Assembly (NCBI GenBank): GCA_002189035.1
Contig: NEEC01000007.1
Coordinates: 620,001 to 684,000, forward strand
Length of the DNA: 64,000 nucleotides
From: Utricularia gibba
Lineage: Eukaryota; Streptophyta; Magnoliopsida; Lamiales; Lentibulariaceae
Direction of reading: 5' to 3'
The translations under genes and the position numbers were made by a program. Positions 38,764-51,944 of this stretch are shown piece by piece; position 1 is the stretch's first letter; every line of letters starts with the position of its first letter. Below the pieces are notes generated by a model, which was given only the letters and a program-made list of their open reading frames with translations, had not been told where the DNA came from and ran no database searches.

Positions 38764-40460
38764 TCAAGAGATGGCTTTTGCTTCTGCTTCCTTCTTCTCG
38801 TTCAACTGCCATTTCTGTAGTTCGGTCTCTACAGCGCTCTTTGCGGCCTCTGCCATCTCCATCTTCTTCATTGCGTTGTTGATTTCGGCTTTCAGAGATG
38901 CGTTCTCGTTTGCGATCATCTCTGTTTTCTCCAAGATCAGTTTCACTCTTGCTTTGATGGCTTCCGCCTCAGCTCTGGCTCCTTCTTCTATGTTGTTGGC
39001 CTCATTCATGCGTTCTTTGATCCCTGTCTTCATTGAGGTGAGAGCATCGATTGAGATCGTGATCCTTTTTGATTCTGCAAGTTTTGATCTTGCTTCATCT
39101 GATCGTTGTTTGGAAATCTCGGCTTCTGCTAGTGCAACAGTTAGCTTGTTTTCAGCTTCTCTGGCCTCCATTCTTGCCACTTGGGCTACCATCTTTAGTA
39201 ACTCAGCATTCTTCCTGGCATCCTCAGCTTCTGCTTGAGATTCTCTCGTTTCAGCTGCAATCTTGCAGAGGAGTGGCGCCATTGCTGATTGAAGTTCGCC
39301 TTTGAGGTTTAGTAAATCGGAATGCATTTTTTCTAGAACAGATTCGACTTCCACCGCCGACTTCTCTGCCTCCAAGCGCTGCCGTTTCACCGCCGAAAGC
39401 TCCTCCTCTGCCGACCTGAGAGAACTTCTCAGGGAACTCTCCTCGATCAGAACTTGTTCAAGAGACTTCTCACAATTCTCGAGCTCAGAAACTGCAATCT
39501 CCAGGGAGTTCAAATCCTTCGCTCTCATCTCATTCTGTTCTAGTCTGATAAAGACCATCTCTTCATCCATACTACAAATCTTCTCCTCCAAATGCTCTTC
39601 GGATTCCAATTCTCGTCTCAGATTCTTGATCTTTGTTTCAGCTTCCTCAATGGCGGATTTTATAGTTGAAATTTGAGTTTCCTTCTCCCCCATGACCTTA
39701 TCATGCTCGTGTTCTATATTTTCAGCTGCAATATTTCCCCGATCAACCTTCTCTCGGATCTCAGCTACTTCTTCTGAAAGTTGTCGCTGACGTTCCAATT
39801 GCTCTTTTCTGCATAGTTCAACCTGCTCTGTTTTCTGAGTCAGGGCAAGTTTTTCCTCCATGGCTGCATCAAAATCCTTCCTGAGATTCTCAATGTCCTC
39901 TTTAGCTTCAATGAGCTTGTCTTTGCAGATCTTGTGAAGCTGCCTTTGATTCTCGAGAGCGTGAGGCCGCATCGATCGCTCTAACTCGAGTTCCCTGTAC
40001 CTACTCCTCGCAGCTTCGGCTGCGACGATCGATGCTCGCCTCGATTCGCTGAGCTTCTCAAGCTTGCCTGTGAGCTCTTGAAAGGTGGCGTTGGCCTTGT
40101 GAAGCTGCTGCAATGCTTGTGACTTCCCGATCTGTGCATTCTTCAGCTGTTGCTTGTAGTAATCCACCTCCCTTAAGATCATCAAATGCTGCGTCTCCTT
40201 CTCCAAAACTCTCTGCACAAACAAATCTATCACCTCAACAGGAGGAAGTTTTCATATAACGCCCCTACCTCTTCAGCTGCAGATCGTTTGTTCACGAATG
40301 TTATCTTCGGAGAGCCAGCGTCTCGGAAGAGGCTGACGGCGGCCTTGACGGATTGGAAGGGTGCGCGAGTGTCGATGTCCGCGGGAGAATCGGCTGCTTC
40401 CATGGAAACCGCCTCATTCTCCCATGCTTTCACCGTCATCTCTCCTGCAAAAATCGCCAT
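38764..40460 (-). CDS. WEB family coiled-coil protein (DUF827; WEB1/PMI2-related)
   Basis: Two exons (minus): 40269-40460 and 38764-40212, 546 aa. The N-terminal motif DIDTRAPFQSVKAAVSLF is the WEB family signature. Nearly all the rest is heptad-rich coiled coil with many Glu, Lys, Ala and Arg residues. WEB1 and PMI2 work together in the cytoplasm to maintain chloroplast movement speed through actin. Other members, including this one, are less studied. The single intron (40213-40268) is only 56 bases, unusually short for a plant. No frame problems. Confidence 0.92.
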
Positions 40461-40992
40461 AACGGAATTGTTTCTCGCATCAAAATGTGACGAAATCGTC
40501 GACTCTACCAGACCTCGTTCAATGCAGAAGACAGAGAGAAGGACGCCGGGAAGGAGATTGAAACCGCTGTCTTCCTTCCTTTGCCCTCAGATTCTGAGAA
40601 ACAATGGAAGAAATACTTTCGCATCTGAACCTGAATATCCATCTCCAAATAAAAATTACTATCTATAAATATTTTTAAAAATTTAACTTATTTTTAATAA
40701 TAGAAACTATCTCAATTCCACCGAATTCCCCTCCTCTTGCTGTGGAAACGCGAAGAATTCGGTAGTGAGTTCTTATTATTTTCAACTTGTTTTATGCCGT
40801 AGAAATTATTAAAGAATATAAATAAAAAAGGTAAAATTCTTAAATATCATTTCAAAGTTACAATCATTTTCAAGTTTCAAAATTTCATCATACATACTTC
40901 AACTTAATTTTTTTATAAACATTTCTTGCTCGAACTTATTTTAAAATAAAAACTTTGATATAATATTTATTATAATTACAAGGGAAGATTTA
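40461..40992. other. Intergenic between WEB and ALKBH2
   Basis: It holds the WEB leader (to about 40640) and an AT-rich stretch reaching the ALKBH2 stop. No exon seen. Confidence 0.45.
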
Positions 40993-42323
<1,331 letters not shown>

Positions 42324-42541
42324 ATCAGTCTGCTCTGTTCATTGCCCTAATTCCCTAATAAAACCCTAATTTCATTTCCTCGACGCCAATCCGACGTCGT
42401 ATGAGTGTCTGGTGCGGCAGTTGCGCGTATTCTATCCCGCAACTACTCTTCTGCCGAGAGAATATTTCCTTCATACGGCGGCGCGTTTCTTTTCGTGAAG
42501 CTTTCAGTGGCTGTGCACTGGCCATCGAAACAGCCTTGGAA
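42324..42541. promoter_or_regulatory. Compact divergent promoter of ALKBH2 and TRM10
   Basis: The two start codons point away from each other with 218 bases between them, or only 77 if TRM10 begins at the upstream in-frame ATG 42401. No other room for promoters exists, so a shared bidirectional promoter is likely. No TATA box is apparent on either strand. Confidence 0.6.
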
Positions 42542-44053
42542 ATGGATACGGGACCACAGAAAAATGATGAAACTTCTCCAGGATGCGCCGCCCAGCCCAT
42601 GTCCAAGAGGGCACAGAAGAAGCTGCTGAAGCAGCAACGGTACGCTGCGAGGAAAGCGCAGAAGAAAGCTCAGGAGAAGGAACAAAAAAAGAAGGAGGCG
42701 GAGCGTAGGAAGAACGAATGGGCGGAGAAACTATCGAGCGTGGGGGAGGAGGAGAAATTGAAGCTCATTGAGGAAAGAATGGAGCGTAGGAAGGAGCGAA
42801 TGGAGAAACGGTCAGAGTTGAAGGGAATGAAATTAGCGAGATTGCGCGAAGCGACGATCAGTGGGCAGAATGTTGTTATTGATCTCGAGTTTGCTCATCT
42901 CATGAATTCTAATGAACGGAATAGCCTTGTTCACCAGGTATTCTCGCCGATTTTGGTTTAAGATTCTACCTTTTCATCGGAATTCTACGTTTCAGAGAAA
43001 ACAATCGGCTTTGCCTTTTCATATTACGAATCTTGTTGATGGGTTGTTTTCCCTGAGATCGCTCTTCAAGAACAGTCATACGTTTACGTTGATTTCCTGT
43101 TTGATTTGAGTAGAATCGACGCTTGTCTTTAACCATTTTTCAGTCTTTGGGGAACTATGTTTTCAAGTCAAGGATCAGTGTTTCAAGATTTCTAGTTTTC
43201 GATCTTCCTTTATCTGTTTCTCTTAGTCTTGCCTGTTGTTATTGAGAACTTGCATGATGACTTTCTTTTTCCTTATGTTGTTTGCAGATTATGTATTCCT
43301 ATTCCTTTAACGGGAGATGTGCCACACCTGCCCACATTTGGCTGACAGGGTGCCGAGGGAAATGCAGAGAGAGCTTCAACAGATTTCTGGGTATGATAAG
43401 TGGGTAATCGAGAAGGAGGATAGCTCCTACATGAATTTATTTCAAGATCAGAAAGAAAACTTGGTCTATCTCACTGCAGATTCTGAAAATTTGCTATCTG
43501 AACTTGACTCGAAAGCAATATACATCATTGGTGGGTTGGTGGACAGAAACAGATGGAAAGGTATTACTCTGGAAAAAGCAAAAGAGCAAGGTATTAAAAC
43601 TGCGAAGCTTCCATCGGTGACTATCTCAAGATGTGTAGTTCGCAGGTGAGTTTTAGACGTCCCTGGTTTCTCTATTACTTTCAAATATTTATTGATATAG
43701 CGTGGTATTTAAATACACTTCTTTTTGTTATCTGATTTGCTACAATATGGGAATAGGTCCTCACGGTGAATCAAGTTGTTGAGATACTGCTCAAGTTCAT
43801 CGAAACAAAAGACTGGAAGATATCCTTTTTCCATGTGATACCTCTAAGGAAAAGATCTGAAATGGGCCCTCATGACGAGAATGATGAATTTGAATCTGAA
43901 GGCACCGTTTCTAACATGGAAGGTAAAATTCATGAATCTCAAGAGGTTGTCAAAGATGGGGAAGTTGTAGATGATCAGAAGACAGAAATAGAAGAAGGAG
44001 AAGGAGATGGTGTAGGGTCAACACACGGAAGGTCAAAAGGCAGTGTGTCTTGA
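42542..44053 (+). CDS. TRM10: tRNA (guanine-9-N1)-methyltransferase, TRM10 family
   Basis: Exons 42542-42937, 43288-43645 and 43757-44053; 350 aa after two single-base corrections. The N-terminus is highly basic coiled coil ([20 protein letters not shown]), as in nuclear/cytosolic Trm10. The SPOUT core follows: [30 protein letters not shown] and the C-terminal [13 protein letters not shown]. The enzyme methylates N1 of G9 in cytosolic tRNAs using S-adenosylmethionine. One G is missing at 43357-43359 and one C at 43611-43612; restoring both gives a 360-base exon in phase (LPIGDYLKM). The C-terminal tail is acidic. An in-frame ATG at 42401 would add 47 residues rich in Arg and Ser; the start at 42542 matches the usual family N-terminus. 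Confidence 0.9.
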
Positions 44054-44517
44054 CTTAAAGTTCTAATTTTGGTCGTTTAGCCATGATTTGCAATGAATCA
44101 TCTTCTTCGTGTATCTCGTATTCCAGTTCATCACGAAATACAAGTGTTTGCACTTCCGTTCAATTCGCTTCATTTCATGGAGTCAGTAACTAATGCTGGC
44201 TTGAACACATCATCAAGGTTGTTACATCCAACTCTTGCCTTGGGATATCTCATTGTCAGCTTTATTTTCGTCTTCAAATGTATTGTTTATCCCTTTAACC
44301 ATTTGTCACCTTCTTGAGATTGTGCTAGCTGTCTTGTCTTAATCATATTGTGAGACATTCTGCCGTAATTACGTAGGCTTAATGTCACTATCTGTCTACA
44401 TTTATGTTTGTTTCTTTAGAAATAGATTGGGAGAATGCAAGGAGAAATCATTTTCCAAAACATCTAGAAATATGTACATCTGATCCGGCTTCATGATTTT
44501 GAGACGGGACTGTTGTC
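44054..44517. other. Convergent 3' ends of TRM10 and OPT3
   Basis: 463 bases hold both 3' UTRs. No coding exon or repeat recognised. Confidence 0.45.
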
Positions 44518-47109
44518 TCATGTGAAAACAGGGCAACCATGTACTGCTATTCCTTTTGCAGTGGGACAACTAGCCAGAGGACAATGGTCTGGTTCGGATC
44601 CCCACCACTTGACATTGACGTTCTGATTTTGCAAGGCAAAGAACAGCAACACGGCCATGAAAGCAGTGCCAGCATCCAAGGCACCAGATAAGACGTAGTT
44701 ATATTTCTGCCACCATGTTTTCCTGTATTTGAACACGAAGTAGTTGAAGATAGTTCCTGTGAGGATCCAGCTAGCTATATTTGTAGGTGTTGCTGGTGGC
44801 ATTCCTGCAAAACCATATGCTATAACTGGGATGTTAATCAGGGGAATCCATTTGTTCTTTGGGAAGACCTTGCTCAGGATCCAGACAGGAACCGGCAAGA
44901 GTGCTCCGATGAGGAATAGCCACACAAGGTTATGATACATTGATCCCGGTCCAAATAGTCTTTTGGGACCAATAAGACCCCAAATCACAGTTGTATCAAA
45001 GGTGACTCTGAACTTGGGACAAGTCCAGGGGCTTGATGGATCTTTTGAATCTACATCACATAGGTTGTCAATGCTCCCCAGCATCCACCATGCCACAGCA
45101 AGGTTCACTATTCCGGATACAAGTGTCCCTACCAGCTGGAGAGATCAGACTTGTTTAGTCACAAGAGAGCGAAACAATGAAATCACAAAGGTAAAGAGAT
45201 GGAACCAGACCTGAGCTGTGTACATGATCCTTGGTGGTATTTTCAAGTAGTGACCTAGTTTGAGATCAGCTAAGAAAGAAAGAGCATGTGTGGAACTGAT
45301 TCTCCCATAGATCTTGAAGATAAGGGTGGCAATCGGCTTCCCGGGGAGAAGATAGCCGATCATGAACTGTGCTATAATGTCATAACCAGGTTGCTGCAAA
45401 AGCAAATGCCTGTTAGAACTAAATCCACTGGTTTTCTGCTATCTGTCGTCACTGAAGGTGAAGATTGACCTGGTTTGTAGTTGCTTGAATGATTCCAATT
45501 GGGAGGGTGACGAACAAAGCTAGTCCGAAGGCAAAGATCATCCCCCACCAGGGGAGCTGAATCTCTTCATGCCACACAAACGACATCATGAGAGAAACCG
45601 CTACGCTTCCAATGAGTAGGATGAGGAACCACCATTCAGGTACTTGCTTGTAACTTCTCATCAGCCTTGCGTGGATATCTAGTTTCACGTTCTCTACTGC
45701 TGATCTGCTCTGTCTCCAGATATCCCTAAACAAAGTAGCCTCAAGATCAGTATCATAAGAACCATACTCTCCGTTTGTAAGTGATGGCAAAACACGAACC
45801 TGCCATGGAACAAGGCTACATGTGTTAGAATAGCAGAAAACCTTGCGAAACCGGAGGCTATTGAGAGGGCAAAAAGAGGGCTAAGGTAGAGTTTGCTGTG
45901 CGTCTCGTATGCATGAACATCGAGCTCGTTGTTTGGAGTTAAGATTTCAGGGATTTTGTACTTGTGTCCATCAGAATCGAAGAGGAGACTGGAGAAGATC
46001 GGGAACTTCCCCGCATCAAAGGTGTTGAACTTCCAGTAGCAGACAGGTACGATGATGTAGATGAACATGATGAAGCCAACCATGATGTTTAGGATGGATG
46101 AAAAGGGTGTAACCAGAGGGCTGCCGTGGTAGGCCGAGATTCCGGCCCAGTCAAGGGTGAAGGCACCAACACCGAGGCCATGGTACCCGGAGCCGATTTG
46201 CTGCGCCGTGATGCTCCGTGGCCAGATCCAACAAACCCATGAAAAGAAGGTGAGAATTGGGAACAGGTAGCCTGGAAAAGCGTAGTACACGAAGCTTCCA
46301 GCCATGAAAATCAGGAAGAATCTCATTCTAGTCATCCCCTGGTTTCTAGGTTCCCTCTCGTGAAGTGCTCTGCAAGTATCAGTAACGGAGAACTGATTGT
46401 TTCAGCATGATGAAAAGGGTGACTGCAACTACCTCAAGTTATCAGAAACAGAACCTGAAGAGAGAAACTTGAGCCAGATTTGAAGGCCACCACATTTCAG
46501 CTGGATCTACCAAGAATCTTCTCATAATTCCAGCCCACCCATACCCCAGTAGCTGCAATTTTCCCAGCAAGATGAGATTTTATTCAAACCGAATGATCAA
46601 AAAGCAGCAACAGTAAGCTACCTGAGTAGTAAGAACAATCAGGAGGGCACAGAGAAACCCGAGGCTCTGCTTGTAATAAGCTTTCATAACCGTTATAGCT
46701 CCGATGGAGTAAGCATCGCCTCCTCCGACTGAGACACCGCAATTGGCCATCACGGTGATAACCACGTGCTCTTTGATGTTGAAGGGACCTGGGTTGAGGC
46801 TGAATTTCCAGCGCCCAAAAAGAGTGTACTCATTGGACGGCAGTTTCGCGGCCATTAATTTTCCGATGGGAGGACGATGATTTGCATCAAAATGGCGGAG
46901 ATGGACAGAGGCTGAGTTCTGTAGATGAAGAAGGTGTTAAGAAAAATGAGGACGACGCAGGAGATCAGCCCCAGGACCCACACACGGAAGGTCATTACAG
47001 GGAGAGATGGGTCGTCGGTTTCCGGCACCACCAATGCAACTTCCTCGATTGGGCATCTTTCCTCCGTCACGTCCGCCGCTGTCCTCCCCAAGTCCTCCAC
47101 CGTACCCAT
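44518..47109 (-). CDS. OPT3: OPT3 phloem metal/oligopeptide transporter
   Basis: Exons (minus): 46622-47109, 46455-46552, 45800-46369, 45470-45725, 45211-45393 and 44518-45135; 737 aa, equal to the known OPT3 length. The N-terminus [20 protein letters not shown] and [20 protein letters not shown] are specific to OPT3 rather than other OPTs. The NPGPFN and KIPPR motifs are intact. OPT3 loads iron (and copper) into the phloem and is needed for shoot-to-root iron signalling and embryo development. One base (C on the coding strand) is missing at 46868-46870; adding it restores [14 protein letters not shown]. It has an extra intron (46370-46454) compared with the tandem OPT1/5-like pair 10 kb away on the same strand. 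Confidence 0.93.
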
Positions 47110-48941
47110 CCTGAAGACTAGTGGCAGAAGGAATGATTGAAGTCAGCTGGGTTCAGATCATCACCGGTATATATAAAACCAGGGATTCGAGAGTGCCACG
47201 CGGCGTGCGTCCATTCGCACACCCATACAATTATTCATACACCCGACTACTAAACTACCACACCCAACCCCGGGCCGCCAGCCTTCCCCGGGCCGGCGCC
47301 ACCAATCGCGGCGGAGCTGTATTTATTATTTTTTTATTCAATTTTATTATTCCCTTTTTAAAAAATTAATTAGGGTTATGATGAAATCTGAGTCGCGGTC
47401 GGGTCAATACCCATGTCAACAACCTTGTTTTCTTTCATAGTACCCATCAGCCAATCAGAAAATTTATCAACAAAAATATTAAAAACAAATAAACACAAGC
47501 CGCATATTTTCTTTTTTAATACATCATGATTGATTGCACCCACTGCTTCCTTGTCGGTTTACGCTCAAAGGCATTGAAAATTTCAAATTATATTAATTAC
47601 AAATTGCAATATTTAATACAAAAAATAATTTGTGTAATTTAATTAATTACACAAATGATTAATTAGACCCTAAAATCAAGCATATACCAAGTCATGCATG
47701 AATTTCAATTGAAATCAATGTTCGAAAATTCGAAATTTTAAATTTGATCCAAAAACCAAAATATTAAAATATCTTATATAAAAAAGTTAAATTTCAACTA
47801 AATATAAAACATTGATAGAATAACCTTAAAAGTGCTTGGAAAGTTACAAGCACAAGTGAGTTGGGGCACTAGTGATGGTGGGGGGAGAACCATGAGCTCC
47901 CAAAGCATTCATCTCCATCCCCTTGATTCAAAATTATCATGAACAACTTCATCATCGACTCTATTTTTTTGCGTTTGTAGAAAACAAATTACGTATGTTC
48001 GATAGATGCAATTTACATGATTTGTAGTATAAATCTTCTTAAAACAAGGTAACTTGTGTACAATTTAGTGTTTGAATAAAAAATGAAGATGAATAAAAAT
48101 TCGTATTGTGTATGACTTATTCTCTTATCTTCTATAAGATGCTAAGCTTCCTCCATACCTTACATTTCTCATCCATCCATTTGCAAAAGCTATAGAATCT
48201 TGGAGTGGATTTGACTTGCGTTGACTGGGCTTAGGAAAAACTGATTAATTGACTATAAAAAATAATATAATTTTTATGTAGGAATTTTAATTATTCCCAT
48301 TTAATTGTAGTATCTAATATTTTAGAGTGGTGTAGGGATGGTTTTGGAAGTTGGAGTTTTATTTTAAATTAGTTTTAAATATTTTAAAATTACTATTTAT
48401 GAAAAAAAATTTACTAAATTTATGGAGTAAAAGCTTCAATTATTGAGAATAAATTTACAGAGATTGTGCGATCCTTTTATCCTTAGTATGAAGGAACATT
48501 GAGATTTAAATAGTGTTCTGGAAAATTTTTAAAAACTTTTTTTATTTTTCAAAATTCTCTTTGAAAATAAAAATTAACCAACTTGTTATTTTTTTAAAAA
48601 TAATTTTTGTAATTATAATTTTAAAAATATTTTTGATAAAATTAATTTTACAATTAAAATTGTTCTAGAATACAAATATTTTTATTTTTAAAAAATAGAA
48701 ATAGATTTTAAAAATTTTCTAAAACACTAATTTAATATTTTAAAATTAAATTCAATCTACTTTTGATTTATTCATAATTTTTAGATTCAATGATTACAAA
48801 AATATTATGCAAAATAAAAATAATGATGTTAATTTTAATATTTTTTAAAATTTTTTACAAAAAACCCAATTTCGGTTAACTAAAATTGAAGCACTTACAA
48901 TGCAACCGTTGCATAACACCTGGAAAAGTGTATACATTTCA
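47110..48941. other. Intergenic, OPT3 promoter and AT-rich spacer
   Basis: The first 250 bases contain the OPT3 core promoter and a GC-rich patch (about 47260-47320). Positions 47330-48900 are AT-rich with no coding signal. Confidence 0.45.
47169..47178 (-). promoter_or_regulatory. Probable TATA box of OPT3
   Basis: On the minus strand the sequence reads TTTATATATA about 60 bases upstream of the OPT3 start codon, leaving a leader of around 30 bases. Confidence 0.45.
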
Positions 48942-49466
48942 CTAATACCCATAGTCATAAGAGAAATCAGACAAGCCGACCATGGCGGTAACAACCTGGG
49001 AAACCACAAAAATGCCACCTCCGATCATGACGATAACTAAAAGGGCTGTAACGGGGCTCTTCATCAGCTCAACAATCGGCTGCAAAAGAGTGTAAATCGC
49101 ACCAGTGCTCACTGTCAGCACGTATAGCCCATATCTCCTCATGTTATCCCAGAACTCCTCCATCAGCGGCCCTTCCGGCCCCAGCGCCACCGCCCGGTGA
49201 TCCTCGAACCCCATCAACAAAAGGGCGAGGCCTAAGGATGCAGCACCCACGATTAAAACTCTTGATTTCGAAGGAATCGCGGGTTTGGCTGCCGCTGGTT
49301 GCTCTTTTGAGGCTTTTAGACTCAGGACTTTCGTCGAACGGCTTCCGAGCGTGGAGGAGATTGGCCTTCCTCCATTTACAAGATTGGGTTTCGGCTTCTG
49401 AGGGAATTTGGGGTGTGGGTGGATGAATTGAAGATGGAGATGCAGGTTGAGCTTCGCTGCTGCCAT
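48942..49466 (-). CDS. Predicted plastid-targeted small membrane protein (Ycf33-like?)
   Basis: A single exon of 174 aa from ATG 49466 (MAAAKLNLHLHLQF). The first 60 residues are Ser/Lys/Pro-rich with few acids, like a chloroplast transit peptide. Then comes a hydrophobic segment (VLIVGAASLGLALLLMGF), a conserved EEFWDNMRRYGLYVLTVS motif and a last hydrophobic segment before the tail DFSYDYGY. The FWDN-RRY start of the membrane part recalls the short cyanobacterial/algal Ycf33 protein, but this is only a resemblance by eye. The function is unknown. An in-frame ATG 20 codons upstream (49526) could also be used. Confidence 0.78.
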   Translation of the reverse strand: MAAAKLNLHLHLQFIHPHPKFPQKPKPNLVNGGRPISSTLGSRSTKVLSLKASKEQPAAAKPAIPSKSRVLIVGAASLGLALLLMGFEDHRAVALGPEGPLMEEFWDNMRRYGLYVLTVSTGAIYTLLQPIVELMKSPVTALLVIVMIGGGIFVVSQVVTAMVGLSDFSYDYGY

Positions 49467-49899
49467 GGCCGCTCGTGCTTGCTGGGATGTCAGCCTCTCG
49501 CCTCTTCCCTTATCTGCAATACTCATTTGGGCCGTATATTGGGTTTTATTGCACTGAAAATTGGGCCATGGGCCTGAGCTTACCGTTAAATTTTAAAATT
49601 CAATCAAAATTTAAGATAAATCAAATATATATTATCTTGTTTATTTCAAGAATAAAGAATAACAATTAGTTATTAAATGACATTCCTGCCCCTATGGTTC
49701 CTTACTCATGCAAGTTGTCCAATGTCCACCGCCTGAGACTTTATCGTCTTTTCATCCTCCTCCTGAAATTTGAAATTTCGTCGGTGCAGCGCCTGAGTTT
49801 TGAATCAAGCAATTTGTCTTCTTGCTGAGGTGTATTTTTCATCAACGAAGATTGAATCGGGATTCCCAGAATCCGATCGACTCCATCTTCATTTCGTCA

Positions 49900-51211
49900 A
49901 TGGCTACCATTAAATCTGCGACTCGCTACGCTGCCGCTAGCAGCGGCAAGCCTGCCGACAGCAACACGCGTACATTGGCTAAAAAACCCGGCGCAAATCA
50001 TATCGATTTCGGCTCCATGGTGAGGAAATTGATCGACACCAAGAAGAATAGTAATCCCGATAAAGCTCCAAAGCTTTTAGTGGCTGCTGATTTCGTGGCG
50101 GAGGGTTTGAAGCGGGATAGGAAGAAGGGTTCTTCTGGCTTTGGTGGGCTGCAAAAGAAACTGTTCAATGGCTCGTTGGGATCCTCGGGGGGCAAAACGG
50201 GGTGAGGAAAGTACGAAGAAGGCGCTGTCTGAAGTGAAAAGCAATGCGAGGACTTTGGCTATGGTTCTTCGAAGTGAGAGGGAGTTGTTGAGTTCCAACA
50301 AAGAGCAGGAGGAGATCATTTGTCAACTCAAAATCTTGCTTGAGGAGAGAAACCAAGAGGTACCAAAGTTCTCTCACTGCTTTTGTTGCATCAAAGACAA
50401 TGATGCTTGTCCTGAAGTTGTGACCCTTTCTTGGATTCCTGTTTTGTGTCCCGAAAAATTCAGGTGGAGAAGTTGAAAGATTTGTGTCTGAAGCAAAAGG
50501 AGGAGATCAAGTCCTTAAAAAGTGCAGTGCTTTTTCCAGATGTAAACAGTTCATCATTGGAAGATTTGGTGGAGAAGCAGGGATTAGAGCTGAAGCAAGC
50601 AAGAATGCTTATACCAAATCTTCAACAACAGGTGACTTCTCTTACAGGGCAACTTCAGTCTCTTGCTGAGGATCTTGCAGAGGTAGTAACAAAGAATCCC
50701 TTTGAGTCCATTTCCTGTAAACCTAAGGTTGCTCTTCACAGGTGAAAGCTGATAAATATGTCAGAAGTGGGAACACTGATACCAGCTTCGCCTCCCCTAG
50801 AACACCATCTTATGATCAAGACGAAGATGGTTCCCTGGTATGAATTAGTTAAATCAATGGCTAGATGATTCATGCTGCTATCCTCATGATTCAAGATTAC
50901 TTATTTGTTTCATCAGTTTGATCAAGAAGAAGAATATATGACTCCTAAGAGTGCAGATGGCATGATGCTCAAGGATTTCAATCCCTGCCTCACACCTCCT
51001 TTTCAGGCTAAATCCAATGTAACCTTTTTCCCATCCAAATCCGCAGAAAAATCCCATCCATTCTTACTGTGAATCATTCTCACAGGAATTGAGAGGAAAT
51101 GTGTCTCCTGCTCCAACTGCTCAAAAACTCCAAGGATCGTCTCGTGAAAACCTGATGAATAAATACCATGGGAAGATGTCTAAAAGCACAGAGCAATGCA
51201 GATCCTCTTAA
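49900..51211 (+). CDS. Conserved plant coiled-coil protein of unknown function
   Basis: Exons 49900-50359, 50464-50682, 50742-50837, 50917-51018 and 51086-51211. The N-terminus is basic (MATIKSATRYAAASSGK), then a conserved segment (HIDFGSMVRKLIDTKK). A long coiled coil follows (VLRSERELLSSNKEQEEI, EKLKDLCLKQKEEIKSLKSA), ending in a Ser/Pro tail. Plant homologues share this layout and lack an assigned role. The frame slips within exon 1 between the G-runs at 50187-50192 and 50199-50202. Either one extra G or two missing Gs reconcile it, giving EESTKKALSEVKSNARTLA downstream. All later exons are multiples of three and in phase. Confidence 0.8.
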
Positions 51212-51659
51212 GGGGTCTAGAGATGACAAAGATAACCATTGAAGGAGAGTTCATGGCAATTTCTCATAGCACGTTCTGAGTATCTGTGCCTTGAATCTTT
51301 TTCTGTCTTTGTCACTGATGGTCAATAAAACACTACAGCTTCAGTTTCAGCAGCTTCTTGTAAAGTCTACTATGCAAAAACCATTTACAGAGGTGGAAAA
51401 AAATAAAATTACGTTTAAAAGTAGATAAGCAACGCTACGCACGGACAACAAAATCAGAGATGACACAACTAAATATTAGAATATTAAAAATTAAATAGAA
51501 TCATTTCAGTAAATTCATAGAGATTCACGATTTTAAAAAATATGTGTAATAAAGTATTAATAAATTTAATAAACCATGTAATAAAGCAATTATTACTCCA
51601 CGTGGAAAATAGCCCACAGAATGACATCACAAGCCAAAAAAGAAAAACAATGAAGAGTT
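51212..51659. other. Convergent 3' ends and AT-rich spacer
   Basis: Contains the 3' UTR of the coiled-coil gene and AT-rich sequence up to the stop of the small minus-strand gene. Nothing else seen. Confidence 0.4.
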
Positions 51660-51944
51660 TTAGAGACGAAGACAAGTGTCCACTTCAGAGCATGCTGATT
51701 CCCAATCCACCTTCAACGGCATCGTTTTGATGCGCCCACCGTCGGGTTTCCGATTCAACGCCACCGTCTCCTTCGCCGGAGGGTCGGGCCAGAGAGATAA
51801 AGAGAGCCTACAAAGCGGCTCCGACTCGTCGCTCTTTTGCTCCCTTCTGTTTCTCAGCTCTTTGGCTCTCTCCAACTGCCGGAACCTCTCTTGCAGCAAA
51901 GCGATGGAGGAATTGGAAGACGTTTTGGAACTTGTGCGATCCAT
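51660..51944 (-). CDS. Small conserved plant protein with EAR-like LxLxL motif
   Basis: A single-exon frame of 94 aa from ATG 51944. The N-terminus SSIALLQERFRQLERAKELR is typical of a plant family of about 90-130 residues annotated only as hypothetical. The middle has CRLSLSLW, which fits the EAR repression motif LxLxL, and the end SEVDTCLRL matches the family's terminal VDTSL-L. I infer a nuclear co-repressor adaptor role from the EAR-like motif only. No introns or frame problems. Confidence 0.72.
   Translation of the reverse strand: MDRTSSKTSSNSSIALLQERFRQLERAKELRNRREQKSDESEPLCRLSLSLWPDPPAKETVALNRKPDGGRIKTMPLKVDWESACSEVDTCLRL

Noticed and set aside
38771-39676. Ser/Ala/Phe-rich plus-strand reading frames
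   Set aside because: Shadows of the WEB coiled-coil gene, whose Glu/Lys/Ala codons read as Ser/Phe/Leu codons on the other strand.
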